Of a DNA stretch of 64,000 nt, positions 24,767 through 32,621 are shown one piece after another. Position 1 is the stretch's first letter. Each line of letters starts with the position of its first letter. Below the pieces are notes generated by a model that was not told where the DNA came from, made no database searches, and worked only from the letters and a program-made list of their open reading frames with translations. A program made the position numbers and the translations under genes. The stretch is from JAJEDW01 sp963555775 (GTDB taxonomy: Bacteria > Acidobacteriota > Terriglobia > 20CM-2-55-15). The stretch covers positions 62,001 to 126,000 of the forward strand of contig CAUVWY020000004.1 of assembly GCA_963555775.3 (NCBI GenBank), given 5' to 3'.

Positions 24767-25546
24767 TCAGTTCGCCAGAGCGTCGAGTTCCTGCTGAGCC
24801 TGAAGAGCCTGGGAAGTCTCGGGGAACATCGTGGCTAACCGTTCAAACGTGTCGCGTGCCTGGGCGTTCTCTCCGAGTTGACGGTGGGCGCGGCCTTTTC
24901 TAAGGATGGCATCTGGAATTCTAGCGCTCCCTTCGTATTTCAGCAGCAACAAATCGTAATCGATGATCGCCCGATCGAACTCCCCGGCATCGTAATAGGA
25001 ATTGCCCAATCCCAATTGGGCATCGACGGCCTCGGGACTGTCGGGGTACGAAAGGAGAACCTCCTCGAAACCCTCGCGCGCGAGATCGAAGAAGCCGATA
25101 TTCATGTCCGTAAGAGCCGTTCGCAACAGGTTGTAGGGAGAACTCAGTTCCTCGGTCGTCGTGCTGAGCGAGGTCATCTGCTGCGACATCGCCGCGACCG
25201 TCGCACTGACTTCGCCCAACTTACGGTCCACCAACTCCAGATCATTACCAAAGTTGGAAATCTCGACGCGAATCTCACCGCTCAGGCGATCGTTGCTCAC
25301 CTGGACCCCGTCGACTGTCTCGGCCACGCGATTGACGGTTTCGGTCAAAGCATCGACTTGGCCGGACATCCGCTCGAGCAAATCCTGGAACAGACTGTTG
25401 CGCTCATCGAGTGTCCGTTGGATCTCACGAACCTGTTGTTCCAGGTTGATGATGTCCGCGGAGAGCGCCAGTATCTCCTGTCTCTGAGCGAACAGCGCCG
25501 GCGGAACCAGGAACAGGGCTGCCAGGACTGGAAGTAGTCTTCTCAT
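24767..25546 (-). CDS. cpoB: CpoB/YbgF-like periplasmic TPR coordinator of Tol-Pal
   Basis: 259 residues from the ATG at 25546, preceded by GAGGAG; longer in-frame starts have no family sequence. The signal peptide is MRRLLPVLAALFLVPPALFA. A coiled coil spans about residues 25-125 (NLEQQVREIQRTLDERNSLF, then repeated hydrophobic heptads). A TPR region follows (YNLLRTALTDMNIGFFDLAR, DAQLGLGNSYYDAGEFDRAI, AHRQLGENAQARDTF). CpoB links Tol-Pal action to peptidoglycan synthesis during division. It is downstream of pal on the same strand, but a strong hairpin separates the two. Confidence 0.88.
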   Translation of the reverse strand: MRRLLPVLAALFLVPPALFAQRQEILALSADIINLEQQVREIQRTLDERNSLFQDLLERMSGQVDALTETVNRVAETVDGVQVSNDRLSGEIRVEISNFGNDLELVDRKLGEVSATVAAMSQQMTSLSTTTEELSSPYNLLRTALTDMNIGFFDLAREGFEEVLLSYPDSPEAVDAQLGLGNSYYDAGEFDRAIIDYDLLLLKYEGSARIPDAILRKGRAHRQLGENAQARDTFERLATMFPETSQALQAQQELDALAN

Positions 25547-25606
25547 CGTCTTGCTCCTCACGATTATCCCGGGCATATGCGGAAACGTTTCGGTTTTAAA
25601 ACAACA

Positions 25607-25655
25607 GAAGCCGGCCCGATCCGTCTGGATGTTCCGAGACGGTCGGGCCGGCTTC
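25607..25655 (-). terminator. Strong hairpin between pal and cpoB
   Basis: Left arm 25607-25626 and right arm 25637-25655 form a 19-bp stem with one bulged base; the outer part is GAAGCCGGCCCGA paired with TCGGGCCGGCTTC. It starts 42 bases after the pal stop. On the reverse strand it is followed by CTTCTGTTGTTTTAAAA, a T-rich stretch as expected for a factor-independent terminator. It may be partial, reducing cpoB expression relative to pal. Confidence 0.65.
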
Positions 25656-25696
25656 AAGTAAGACGTTTTCAGACAATATTCGATTCACACCTGCGC

Positions 25697-26506
25697 TTAC
25701 TGAATTGCGAAATCTCCACGCCGGTTCATCCCCCAGCATTCTTCATTCGAATCCGAGCAGACCGGGCGTTCCTCGCCAAAACTGACCGTGGCGATCCGGG
25801 AACCGGCAACTCCGTTGTCTTCCATGAACTGGCGAACGGTATCCGCGCGACGTTCACCCAGGGCGATGTTGTATTCCTGGGTTCCACGTTCATCCGCGTG
25901 GCCGGCAACGGTGAAGCTGACACCGGCGTTCTGCTGGAGGAAACGAGCGTTACCCTGCAACCGGCCTACCTGGTCCGCACGAATTTCCGACTCGTCATAG
26001 TCGAAATAGATCGGTACCACATTGGTTCGGAACAACTCCTCGATCGATGGCTCGGGTGGCGGTGGCTGTGGAGGAGGCGGTGGCGGCGGATTTACCGTGA
26101 CATCCACATTTGCGCTGGCCGTCCCTCCCGGGCCGGTTGCCGTCGCCGAGTAGGTCACCGACGCATTGGGCATGACCGATCGTGAACCGTTGGCGGCAAC
26201 CGAACCGACTATGGGCTCGATGTCCACGCCGGTGGCGTTCTGGGCCGACCACTGCAACGTCGTCGATTCACCCGCGGTGATCGTATCCGGGTCCGCGGTT
26301 ATCGTGATCGTCGGGGCCGGTGGCGGAGGAGGCGGTGGTGGTGGCGGCGCCGCCTCGGGCGGTGGGGGCGGCGGCGGTGCCGCCTGTCGCCGGCACGAAA
26401 ACGAAACGAGGCCGACCAGTATCAGGGCCATGATTAGCCACGAGCGTCCGCTTCCAGAAGTTCGAGAGCCGGATCGGCCCATTCCAGATGGCTTACCAAG
26501 TTTCAT
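25697..26506 (-). CDS. pal: Pal-like OmpA-domain lipoprotein with an inserted Ig-like domain
   Basis: 269 residues from the ATG at 26506, preceded by AAGGAG. After a basic N-terminus, a hydrophobic stretch (SWLIMALILVGLVSFSC) ends at Cys38, a likely lipidation site although SFSC is not a standard lipobox. Then come a proline-rich linker, an Ig-like domain of about 75 residues (TITITADPDTITAGESTTLQ to TASANVDVTV), a second proline-rich linker and the OmpA peptidoglycan-binding domain (VPIYFDYDESEIRADQ, GHADERGTQEYNIALGERRA). Pal ties the outer membrane to peptidoglycan. The extra domain makes it longer than usual Pal. Confidence 0.85.
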   Translation of the reverse strand: MKLGKPSGMGRSGSRTSGSGRSWLIMALILVGLVSFSCRRQAAPPPPPPPEAAPPPPPPPPPPAPTITITADPDTITAGESTTLQWSAQNATGVDIEPIVGSVAANGSRSVMPNASVTYSATATGPGGTASANVDVTVNPPPPPPPQPPPPEPSIEELFRTNVVPIYFDYDESEIRADQVGRLQGNARFLQQNAGVSFTVAGHADERGTQEYNIALGERRADTVRQFMEDNGVAGSRIATVSFGEERPVCSDSNEECWGMNRRGDFAIQ

Positions 26507-26567
26507 TAGACTTTTCTCCTTGTTTTCGCTGTAGTGTCCGAGCACCAATTATTATCAGATCGGACGC

Positions 26568-27986
26568 CTATTGTGCCATGTAATTGGACCAAGAGGGACC
26601 CTCATTATTTCCTGTCCGGGTCAATCGCCGCACCTGGGTCCCGTCCGCCAGCATTATATAGATTTGCATGGTCCCGTTCCGGTCCGACTGAAACACGAGG
26701 TGCCGGCCATCCGGCGACCAGCTTGGCCGCTCGTTGAAACCCCGATTCTGTGTCAACTGAATGTTCCGGCCAGACTCCAGATCGTAAATATAGATGTCCG
26801 ATGCGCCGCGCGGTGGCTGCCAGGCATAGGCGATGATCCGGCCGTCCGGGGACCATGACGGCTCATCCGCGTGACCGCTGTCGGTTATCTGCTGTAAGTT
26901 ACCACCTTCCGAATCCATTATATAGAGTTGCGGTGGCACGCTGGCCCGGTTGGAGATAAAGGCAATCCGGTTTCCCGCGGGGTTCCACACGGGCGATATG
27001 TCGTTGCCCCGTGAAAACGTCAGGCGCCGCAAATTGTCTCCATTGGCGTCCGCCACGTAAAGCTCCCAATCGGACCGCCCGCGAATTTCCCCGTGCGTGG
27101 ATGCAAAGGCGATCTGCTGGCCGTCGGGCGACCACGCGGGGGTCGTGGTCGTTCCTTCAAATTGCGGAAACACAAAACCCTGACGGTCCCGGGGCGAGAT
27201 GATCTCGATATCGGTGGAGAAGTCGGTCATTCGGGTATAGGCGATCCGGCTTCCGTCGGGGGACCAGCGCGGACTCACGGATGTCGAATGCGACGTCGTC
27301 AGTTGCCGTTGATTGTGCCCGTCATAGTCCATGACCCAGATCTCTTTCCGCCTGAACTCGTCATCGGGACGGGTGGTGCGATCGGAGGCGAAGGCGATCT
27401 GGGTTCTTGCAATTCCACGCACGCCGCCGCCGAGTTCCGCAACGATTCGATCCGCGATGTTGTGCGCCGTAATTCGAACGCCCGCTTCGGTCAACTGGCC
27501 GCGCCACCCGAGGCCGGCGGCTGCCATCAATTCCCGATCGACGGAATCCGTCTGGACGTCCCAGAGGTGGGATTCGACAAAGAACATGCCGTTGTCATCG
27601 ATCTCGGTATGGCCGAAGGCCAGAATCTGGGCATCGACCTCGGGCGTGGTCCAGTCCGCGGGCAGAATGTCGCCTGTGTTTCCGAAAGACCCCAGGGGGT
27701 AGAAGCTGCGGCCGACGAGTTCGAAGATGCCGGAGAACTCCAGATCGTTCCAGAGAGTCTCGTTGAACACTTCGGTCAGGCGCGCCGGTTCGGGTGGATT
27801 TTCGTTGCCGCGCTCCTGGAGCGGGAACAGGGGCAAGGCCAACCGTATCGACTGCGCACCGGTGTCGGTTCCGATCTCGATCTGGGCCTGCCGCCCGGAA
27901 AGCGCCGGAGCGGCGCCGCCGCCGGCAAGGCACAAGAGTCCGATGACAACTGCGGTTGCGATTCTCTGTCGATTCGTCATTCCCAT
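26568..27986 (-). CDS. tolB: TolB periplasmic beta-propeller protein
   Basis: 472 residues with AAAGGAAAG ahead of the ATG. The signal peptide is MGMTNRQRIATAVVIGLLCL followed by a small-residue stretch. The N-terminal TolB domain (residues 35-190, SIRLALPLFPLQ and GRSFYPLGSF) is followed by about six PD40 propeller repeats, each with an SPDG-type turn: SPRWSPDGSRIAYTRM, TPAWSPDGQQIAFAS, SPVWNPAGNRIAFIS, EPSWSPDGRIIAYAW and RPSWSPDGRHLVFQS. TolB links Pal to TolA during outer-membrane constriction. pal follows after 61 bases, as usual. Confidence 0.94.
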   Translation of the reverse strand: MGMTNRQRIATAVVIGLLCLAGGGAAPALSGRQAQIEIGTDTGAQSIRLALPLFPLQERGNENPPEPARLTEVFNETLWNDLEFSGIFELVGRSFYPLGSFGNTGDILPADWTTPEVDAQILAFGHTEIDDNGMFFVESHLWDVQTDSVDRELMAAAGLGWRGQLTEAGVRITAHNIADRIVAELGGGVRGIARTQIAFASDRTTRPDDEFRRKEIWVMDYDGHNQRQLTTSHSTSVSPRWSPDGSRIAYTRMTDFSTDIEIISPRDRQGFVFPQFEGTTTTPAWSPDGQQIAFASTHGEIRGRSDWELYVADANGDNLRRLTFSRGNDISPVWNPAGNRIAFISNRASVPPQLYIMDSEGGNLQQITDSGHADEPSWSPDGRIIAYAWQPPRGASDIYIYDLESGRNIQLTQNRGFNERPSWSPDGRHLVFQSDRNGTMQIYIMLADGTQVRRLTRTGNNEGPSWSNYMAQ

Positions 27987-28052
27987 TGGCTTTCCTTTAC
28001 GTTCGCCTGCTACCTTTGCGTTCCGACTTTGCTATTACGGTTGCTTTGACCC

Positions 28053-28946
28053 TTACCTTCGAAGTTCGAACCAGAATCTCACACTGACTCGGCTGCCGCG
28101 ATATTCCCGTGGCAAGGGAGTCAGTGGATTCGAAGCGATCACCGCACGCCGGGCCGAGGCGTCGACCCGGTTATTTCCACTGGTTTCTTCGATTCTGACG
28201 TCGTTGATGCTGCCGTCGCGTTCGATATTGAACGCCACGTATACACGCCGCACCGAGCGAACGTTCGCGTCGATCCGGCCCTGAATCCAATTTTGCGAAA
28301 TCCGCCGGCGAATCGATTCGACGTACCGTGCGTATTGATCGCCGAAAGCGCCATCCCCGACGGACATGCCCGTGCCCTCTCCGGGGCCGGGCTGGCCGAA
28401 CGGGAGATCCACCTGCCCGCCTTCGCCAAAGGGTATGGCGTTGTCGGGTCGATCGTCGGGCGGTTCTTCCTCGGGCGAAGTTCTGGCGGGGGGTGTCGGT
28501 GTTGGCGCAGGAGGCGGCTCGGTTTCCGGCTCGGGAGCCGGGGGATCCGGGGGCGGAAGCGGTGGCGCCGCCTCAACCGGCACCGGTGTTTCCGGTATCG
28601 CCTCCGCTTCGGCCTCAGGCGCCGATGTGTCGGGATCGGGCGCCGGGGGAGGCGGCTCGCTTTCAAAAAATCCTTCCGAATCGTTCGCCGCCGCTGTTTC
28701 GTTGACGACATCGGGCGGCGGCAGGGGGATTCCTCCCAAGTCGGAGATGTTCACCCGGATTCCGCCGCTCGCATTCGGCGAACCCCAGAGCGAATCCTGC
28801 AGGTCCGGAAAGAAGCCGGGGACCTCGAAGACGACACCGATCAGCATGAAATGGACACCGATGGAAATTCCCAAACCTCGGGCGAACCGGTCATCCAGCC
28901 GCTTCCGGGCGTCACGCAATCGGTCATGTCGGCTGTTCTGCTTCAT
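28053..28946 (-). CDS. tolA: TolA/TonB-like energy-transducing protein
   Basis: 297 residues. The N-terminal cytoplasmic part is basic (MKQNSRHDRLRDARKRLDDR), followed by one membrane helix (GLGISIGVHFMLIGVVF) and a long Pro/Glu-rich periplasmic spacer at about residues 70-190. The C-terminal TonB-type domain carries YARYVESIRRRISQNWIQGR and VYVAFNIERDGSINDVRIEE, ending in RVSVRFWFELRR. Position between tolR and tolB identifies it as the TolA equivalent, although the spacer is proline-rich as in TonB rather than the alanine-rich helix of E. coli TolA. Confidence 0.87.
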   Translation of the reverse strand: MKQNSRHDRLRDARKRLDDRFARGLGISIGVHFMLIGVVFEVPGFFPDLQDSLWGSPNASGGIRVNISDLGGIPLPPPDVVNETAAANDSEGFFESEPPPPAPDPDTSAPEAEAEAIPETPVPVEAAPPLPPPDPPAPEPETEPPPAPTPTPPARTSPEEEPPDDRPDNAIPFGEGGQVDLPFGQPGPGEGTGMSVGDGAFGDQYARYVESIRRRISQNWIQGRIDANVRSVRRVYVAFNIERDGSINDVRIEETSGNNRVDASARRAVIASNPLTPLPREYRGSRVSVRFWFELRR

Positions 28947-28960
28947 GGTTCCCGAAGTCG

Positions 28961-29371
28961 TTAGGGGATTGGCTGTGTCACCGCATTGATGTCGTCGATG
29001 CCGGCCAGCGCCAGACGTTCATATACCGTCACCACCGAGCCATAGGGCACGTCTTCGTCGGCTTCGAGGTAGACACTGCGGTTGACCCCTTCAGGGATCC
29101 GCCGCACCAGTTCCGGACCCAACTCGTCGATGTTGATGGGCTCACCCTGCAGAAACACTTCCTGCCGCGCGTTGATCGATACGATGAACCGTTGTTCGTT
29201 GAGATCTTCGACCATCTGGGTCCGGGGCACGTTGATATCGATGCCCGACTGTATGACCGGCGCCGTAATCATGAAGATGATCAGCAACACCAGCATGATG
29301 TCGATAAACGGAATCATGTTGATCTCGGACATCGCGGTCCGTGTTCTGCCGTCTCGGGTCGTGAACGCCAT
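28961..29371 (-). CDS. tolR: TolR/ExbD-family proton-channel subunit
   Basis: 136 residues. A short cytoplasmic segment precedes the single membrane helix with the proton-carrying Asp: MSEINMIPFIDIMLVLLIIF. The periplasmic domain follows (QSGIDINVPRTQMVEDLNEQ, then VYLEADEDVPYGSVVTVYER). TolR forms the proton-motive-force-driven motor with TolQ to drive TolA. It begins 8 bases after the tolQ stop and ends 14 bases before tolA, so the genes form one operon. The length is normal. Confidence 0.95.
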   Translation of the reverse strand: MAFTTRDGRTRTAMSEINMIPFIDIMLVLLIIFMITAPVIQSGIDINVPRTQMVEDLNEQRFIVSINARQEVFLQGEPINIDELGPELVRRIPEGVNRSVYLEADEDVPYGSVVTVYERLALAGIDDINAVTQPIP

Positions 29372-29379
29372 GGCGATTC

Positions 29380-30102
29380 CTATTCGTTCTGTTCGGCGAT
29401 GGCCAGAAATTCTGCCTGGAGGTCGTCGAGTTGGTCTCCGACCTGCCGGAGCTCGGTCACAAACTGATTGTATGCCACCAGTGCCGGAATTGCCGCAAAC
29501 AGGCCAACGGCGGTGGCAATCAGGGCTTCGGCGATACCCGGTCCGACCGACGCCAGAGACGTGCTCCCCGACCCCACTGCCGCCAGACCCACAAAGGAGC
29601 CGATCACGCCCAGAACCGTGCCGAACAAACCGATAAAGGGCGCCACCGATGCCGTTGTCGCCAGAAATGTCATTCGGCTTTCCAATTCGGTCAACTGCCC
29701 CGCCGCGGCCCGCTGAAGAGAACGCTCCACTGTCCGCGAATTCGATGCGCGCCGGACGCCTCCAACCACCGCGGATTCAGCGCCGGGTGAATCGACCCCA
29801 ACAAGTTCACAGCCGATGTCGAATACGGGTACGAGAGGGGTGAAGCGGAGGGTTTCGGATGCGGTGCCGACTTCCGACAGTGTCTTCGCCTTCTTGAAGA
29901 TTCGCCAGAACGTTTCCGATTCGCGGCGTATCTTCTTGAAGAGCAGCATCTTCGACAGAATCACAGCCCATGACGCGATGGAGAGCACCAGCAACAACAC
30001 AAGGATCAACTGTGACAGGGGACCCGTACTCCGAAGCAAGGCGATCAGGTCCGCACCGCCTTGCAGAATCCATACTGCCGGGTAAACCGGGTTGGGCAAC
30101 AC
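29380..30102 (-). CDS. tolQ: TolQ/ExbB-family proton-channel subunit
   Basis: 240 residues. The start is GTG at 30102 (or the next codon, TTG) with AAAGGAG just upstream. Three membrane helices are seen: LILVLLLVLSIASWAVILSK, FIGLFGTVLGVIGSFVGLAA and IAEALIATAVGLFAAIPALV, with the MotA/TolQ/ExbB signature in the last two. It is the multimeric channel of the Tol motor. As first gene of tolQ-tolR-tolA-tolB-pal it diverges from recN across 262 bases that include a 12-bp tandem repeat. Confidence 0.95.
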   Translation of the reverse strand: MLPNPVYPAVWILQGGADLIALLRSTGPLSQLILVLLLVLSIASWAVILSKMLLFKKIRRESETFWRIFKKAKTLSEVGTASETLRFTPLVPVFDIGCELVGVDSPGAESAVVGGVRRASNSRTVERSLQRAAAGQLTELESRMTFLATTASVAPFIGLFGTVLGVIGSFVGLAAVGSGSTSLASVGPGIAEALIATAVGLFAAIPALVAYNQFVTELRQVGDQLDDLQAEFLAIAEQNE

Positions 30103-30206
30103 AAACTCCTTTCTCTAATAGACAGTCACAACAACAGCGAAGGTTCTACCGTACCGGGCCCGACGCTCGAAAAGGACACGACCGCGGCGAGCGGTCTTCC
30201 GACTTG

Positions 30207-30278
30207 CATTCTACCGGCTATTCTTCCGCGTATTCCACAGGGTGTTCTTCAGGGTATTCCTCGGGGTGATCTTCAGAC
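30207..30278. repeat. Degenerate 12-bp tandem repeat between tolQ and recN
   Basis: Six successive 12-mers can be laid out: CATTCTACCGGC, TATTCTTCCGCG, TATTCCACAGGG, TGTTCTTCAGGG, TATTCCTCGGGG and TGATCTTCAGAC. Positions 4-5 (TTC or TC) and the G-rich end are best kept. There are no spacers, so it is not a CRISPR. It lies in the divergent tolQ/recN spacer, upstream of the recN -35 box. Confidence 0.55.
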
Positions 30279-30327
30279 CAGGTAACCCGTCAATATCCCC
30301 GCCACGACCGAGAGTTGGCGCCCACCA

Positions 30328-30356
30328 TTGAAACCGCCAGACAGTTGGCATATAAA
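30328..30356 (+). promoter_or_regulatory. recN promoter (TTGAAA-N17-TATAAA)
   Basis: TTGAAA at 30328-30333 and TATAAA at 30351-30356 are each one base from consensus, with the ideal 17-base spacer. The recN ATG is only eight bases after the -10 box and lacks a Shine-Dalgarno, so the transcript should be leaderless or nearly so. Confidence 0.6.
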
Positions 30357-30364
30357 CGGGCCAT

Positions 30365-32002
30365 ATGCTCCGGTTGCTTCGCGTCCGAAACTTTGCATTG
30401 ATCGACGAACTCGAACTGGAGTTTGGCCGTGGCTTCAACCTTCTGTCCGGTGAAACCGGCGCCGGCAAGTCCTTGATCGTCGATGCCCTTGCTCTGATTG
30501 CCGGCGGCAAGGCATCGAGCGACGCGATCCGAAGCGGAGAACGCCGGGCCGTGATCGAAGCCGTATTCGATTCCCCCGAAAACCTCGACCTCCAATCGAT
30601 GGGTATCGATCCCGAAGACGAATTGGTCCTCCGGAGGGAGATATTCGTCGACAATCGAAATCGCGTTTTCATCAACAGCCAACCCAGCACTGTTTCGGGC
30701 CTTAAACGGATCGCTCCGGCCCTGCTCGACATTCACGGTCAGCACGAACAACAAACGCTGCTCGATCGGCGCCATCAACTCGAACTTATCGACCGCGCCG
30801 GCAACAACCGGGAGTTATGCTCGGCGGTTCGCTCCTTGTTCGACACCGCGACCGAACTCGAACAAGAGCTGATTACTCTCGATCGCGCCGAGGCCGACGT
30901 TCTCCAGCGAACGGATCTGCTCGAGTTCCAGCGCAACGAAATTGAACGCGTGGCGCCCGAGTCCGGTGAAACGGACCGTCTCCGGGCCCAGGTTGGCGTT
31001 CTCCAACACTCCGAAAAACTCTTCGAGGCCGCATCCGGCAGCTACCACCGTCTGTATGAGGCCGAGGCTTCCATACTGGAGCAACTGACGGCCATCGAGC
31101 GAACGCTGCGGAACGTTCTCAAATTCGACTCGCGACTGGCGGCCATCGGCGAACAGGCCGAATCGGCGCGTGCGATGCTCGAAGAGCTTGCTTTTGGCCT
31201 TCGCGACTACATCAATCGACTCGATATCGAACCGCGCAAACTCGACACGCTCCAGGAACGACTCTCCGACCTGGAACGCCTTCATCGAAAGTACGGCGCC
31301 GACCTGGTCGCCCACTTGGAGAAGGTAATCCAGGAAATGGACACAATAGGTCTACGAAAAAGCCGGAGAGACCAGGTTTCGCGACGACTTTCAGAGATTC
31401 GCGATCGATATGCGGAGGCGGCAGGGGAACTGAGCCGCGCGCGGAGGGCAATATCCGGCAAGCTCGGAGATCGGGTGACCGCCGAAATCCGGTCGCTGGC
31501 CATGCCGGAGGCCCAATTCCGTATCGCCTGGAAATCGATCGACCCCGGTCGTGCAAGCGGAATCGACAGCCCCTTGTTCATGCTGGCGCCGAACCCCGGC
31601 GAAGAGTCGGCGCCACTGTCGGCGATCGCTTCCGGCGGAGAACTGTCGCGGACGATGCTGGCCCTGAGGACGGTTCTGGCCGGCGATGGCGAAACAGGCG
31701 TCCTCGTATTCGACGAGGTGGACGCCGGTATCGGCGGGGAAGCGGCCGAGACGGTCGGCCGCAAGTTGAAAGGCCTGTCGGATTCGTATCAGGTGCTCTG
31801 CGTGACGCATCTGGCCCAGATCGCCCGTTTTGCGGACCGGCATTCCAGAATTGAAAAGCTGGTGGTCAAGGGCCGGACCGTGACCCACGTGGAATTGCTT
31901 GGCGGTAAAGCCCGTGTGGAGGAACTCGCCAGAATGATGAGCGGATCGTCGGTGAGCGACGCGGCGCGGAAGCACGTGAAGGAACTTCTCGAGCGCTCGT
32001 GA
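30365..32002 (+). CDS. recN: RecN, SMC-like DNA repair ATPase
   Basis: 545 residues. Walker A is SGETGAGKSLIVDALALIAG. The family motif LLDIHGQHEQQTLLDR follows at residues 120-135. Long coiled-coil arms span about residues 155-370 around a short hinge region. The C-terminal half has the ABC signature SGGELSRTMLALRTVL, Walker B VLVFDEVDAGIGGEAAE and the late motif LCVTHLAQIARFAD. RecN acts at DNA double-strand breaks. A good promoter sits directly before the ATG. It is slightly shorter than E. coli RecN but complete. Confidence 0.96.
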   Translation: MLRLLRVRNFALIDELELEFGRGFNLLSGETGAGKSLIVDALALIAGGKASSDAIRSGERRAVIEAVFDSPENLDLQSMGIDPEDELVLRREIFVDNRNRVFINSQPSTVSGLKRIAPALLDIHGQHEQQTLLDRRHQLELIDRAGNNRELCSAVRSLFDTATELEQELITLDRAEADVLQRTDLLEFQRNEIERVAPESGETDRLRAQVGVLQHSEKLFEAASGSYHRLYEAEASILEQLTAIERTLRNVLKFDSRLAAIGEQAESARAMLEELAFGLRDYINRLDIEPRKLDTLQERLSDLERLHRKYGADLVAHLEKVIQEMDTIGLRKSRRDQVSRRLSEIRDRYAEAAGELSRARRAISGKLGDRVTAEIRSLAMPEAQFRIAWKSIDPGRASGIDSPLFMLAPNPGEESAPLSAIASGGELSRTMLALRTVLAGDGETGVLVFDEVDAGIGGEAAETVGRKLKGLSDSYQVLCVTHLAQIARFADRHSRIEKLVVKGRTVTHVELLGGKARVEELARMMSGSSVSDAARKHVKELLERS

Positions 32003-32050
32003 CTTCCCCACGGCCCGGACGCGGGCGCCATTACGCTCGGCGGTCGCGGC

Positions 32051-32078
32051 TTGCATTTTGGGGGAACACGGCTATAGT
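32051..32078 (+). promoter_or_regulatory. Putative promoter of the bifunctional-nuclease gene
   Basis: TTGCAT (32051-32056), 16 bases, then TATAGT (32073-32078). The -10 box is good and the -35 is weak. The gene starts 34 bases downstream behind a GGGGAG ribosome-binding site. Confidence 0.4.
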
Positions 32079-32112
32079 CACATTAAGAAACCGGTTCGCT
32101 GGGGAGACGACT

Positions 32113-32595
32113 GTGGAAGTTGAAATGAGGATTCGGGGCCTGATGATGGATCCGATCACCAACATGCCGATCGTGATTCTCAAGGAGGCTGCAGGTAGCG
32201 CCATCCTTCCCATCTGGGTGGGAGTCTCCGAAGCGAACGCCATCGCGTTGGAAATCGAAAAAGTCGTCACCCCGCGTCCGATGACCCATGATTTGCTCAA
32301 GAACGTTCTGATCGGTCTGGAAAGCCATGTCGAGAAGGTGGTGGTTACCGGTATACAGGACGATACGTTTTATGCCGTGATCTGGGTCGAACGGGATGGG
32401 AACCTGATCTCGATCGATTCCCGGCCCAGCGACGCCCTCGCACTGGCATTGAGGATCGACTGCCCGATACTGGTCGAGGACGAGGTCCTGCGGAAATCGA
32501 AGAGTCCGGGAAACAACCCGGAACGGATCACGAACGAAGATCTGAAACGCTGGCTCGACATGAACGACGAAGACCTCGGCAAGTACAAGATGTAG
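32113..32595 (+). CDS. Bifunctional nuclease family protein (DUF151)
   Basis: 160 residues from the GTG at 32113, chosen because GGGGAG lies seven bases upstream and because family members start just before an Met/Val-Glu-Met segment. Motifs of the DUF151/BFN family: RIRGLMMDPITNMPIVILKE, LPIWVGVSEANAIALEIE, RPMTHDLLKNVLIGL, and ISIDSRPSDALALALRIDCP. Some members have RNase/DNase activity; others are mainly known as structural homologues. A short charged tail follows (RWLDMNDEDLGKYKM). It lies 110 bases after recN and seems to have its own promoter. Confidence 0.92.
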   Translation: MEVEMRIRGLMMDPITNMPIVILKEAAGSAILPIWVGVSEANAIALEIEKVVTPRPMTHDLLKNVLIGLESHVEKVVVTGIQDDTFYAVIWVERDGNLISIDSRPSDALALALRIDCPILVEDEVLRKSKSPGNNPERITNEDLKRWLDMNDEDLGKYKM

Positions 32596-32621
32596 CCTGC
32601 CCGGTGTCAGTGCGGCTCGGA

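Noticed and set aside
26300..26400. Poly-glycine forward frame
   Set aside because: It is the complement of the proline-rich linker of pal.
28300..28990. Gly/Ser-rich forward frame opposite tolA
   Set aside because: Antisense of the Pro/Glu-rich TolA spacer; tolA has clear membrane and TonB-type domains.
30207..30278. CRISPR array
   Set aside because: Units are 12 bp, degenerate and without spacers, and no cas gene is in the window.
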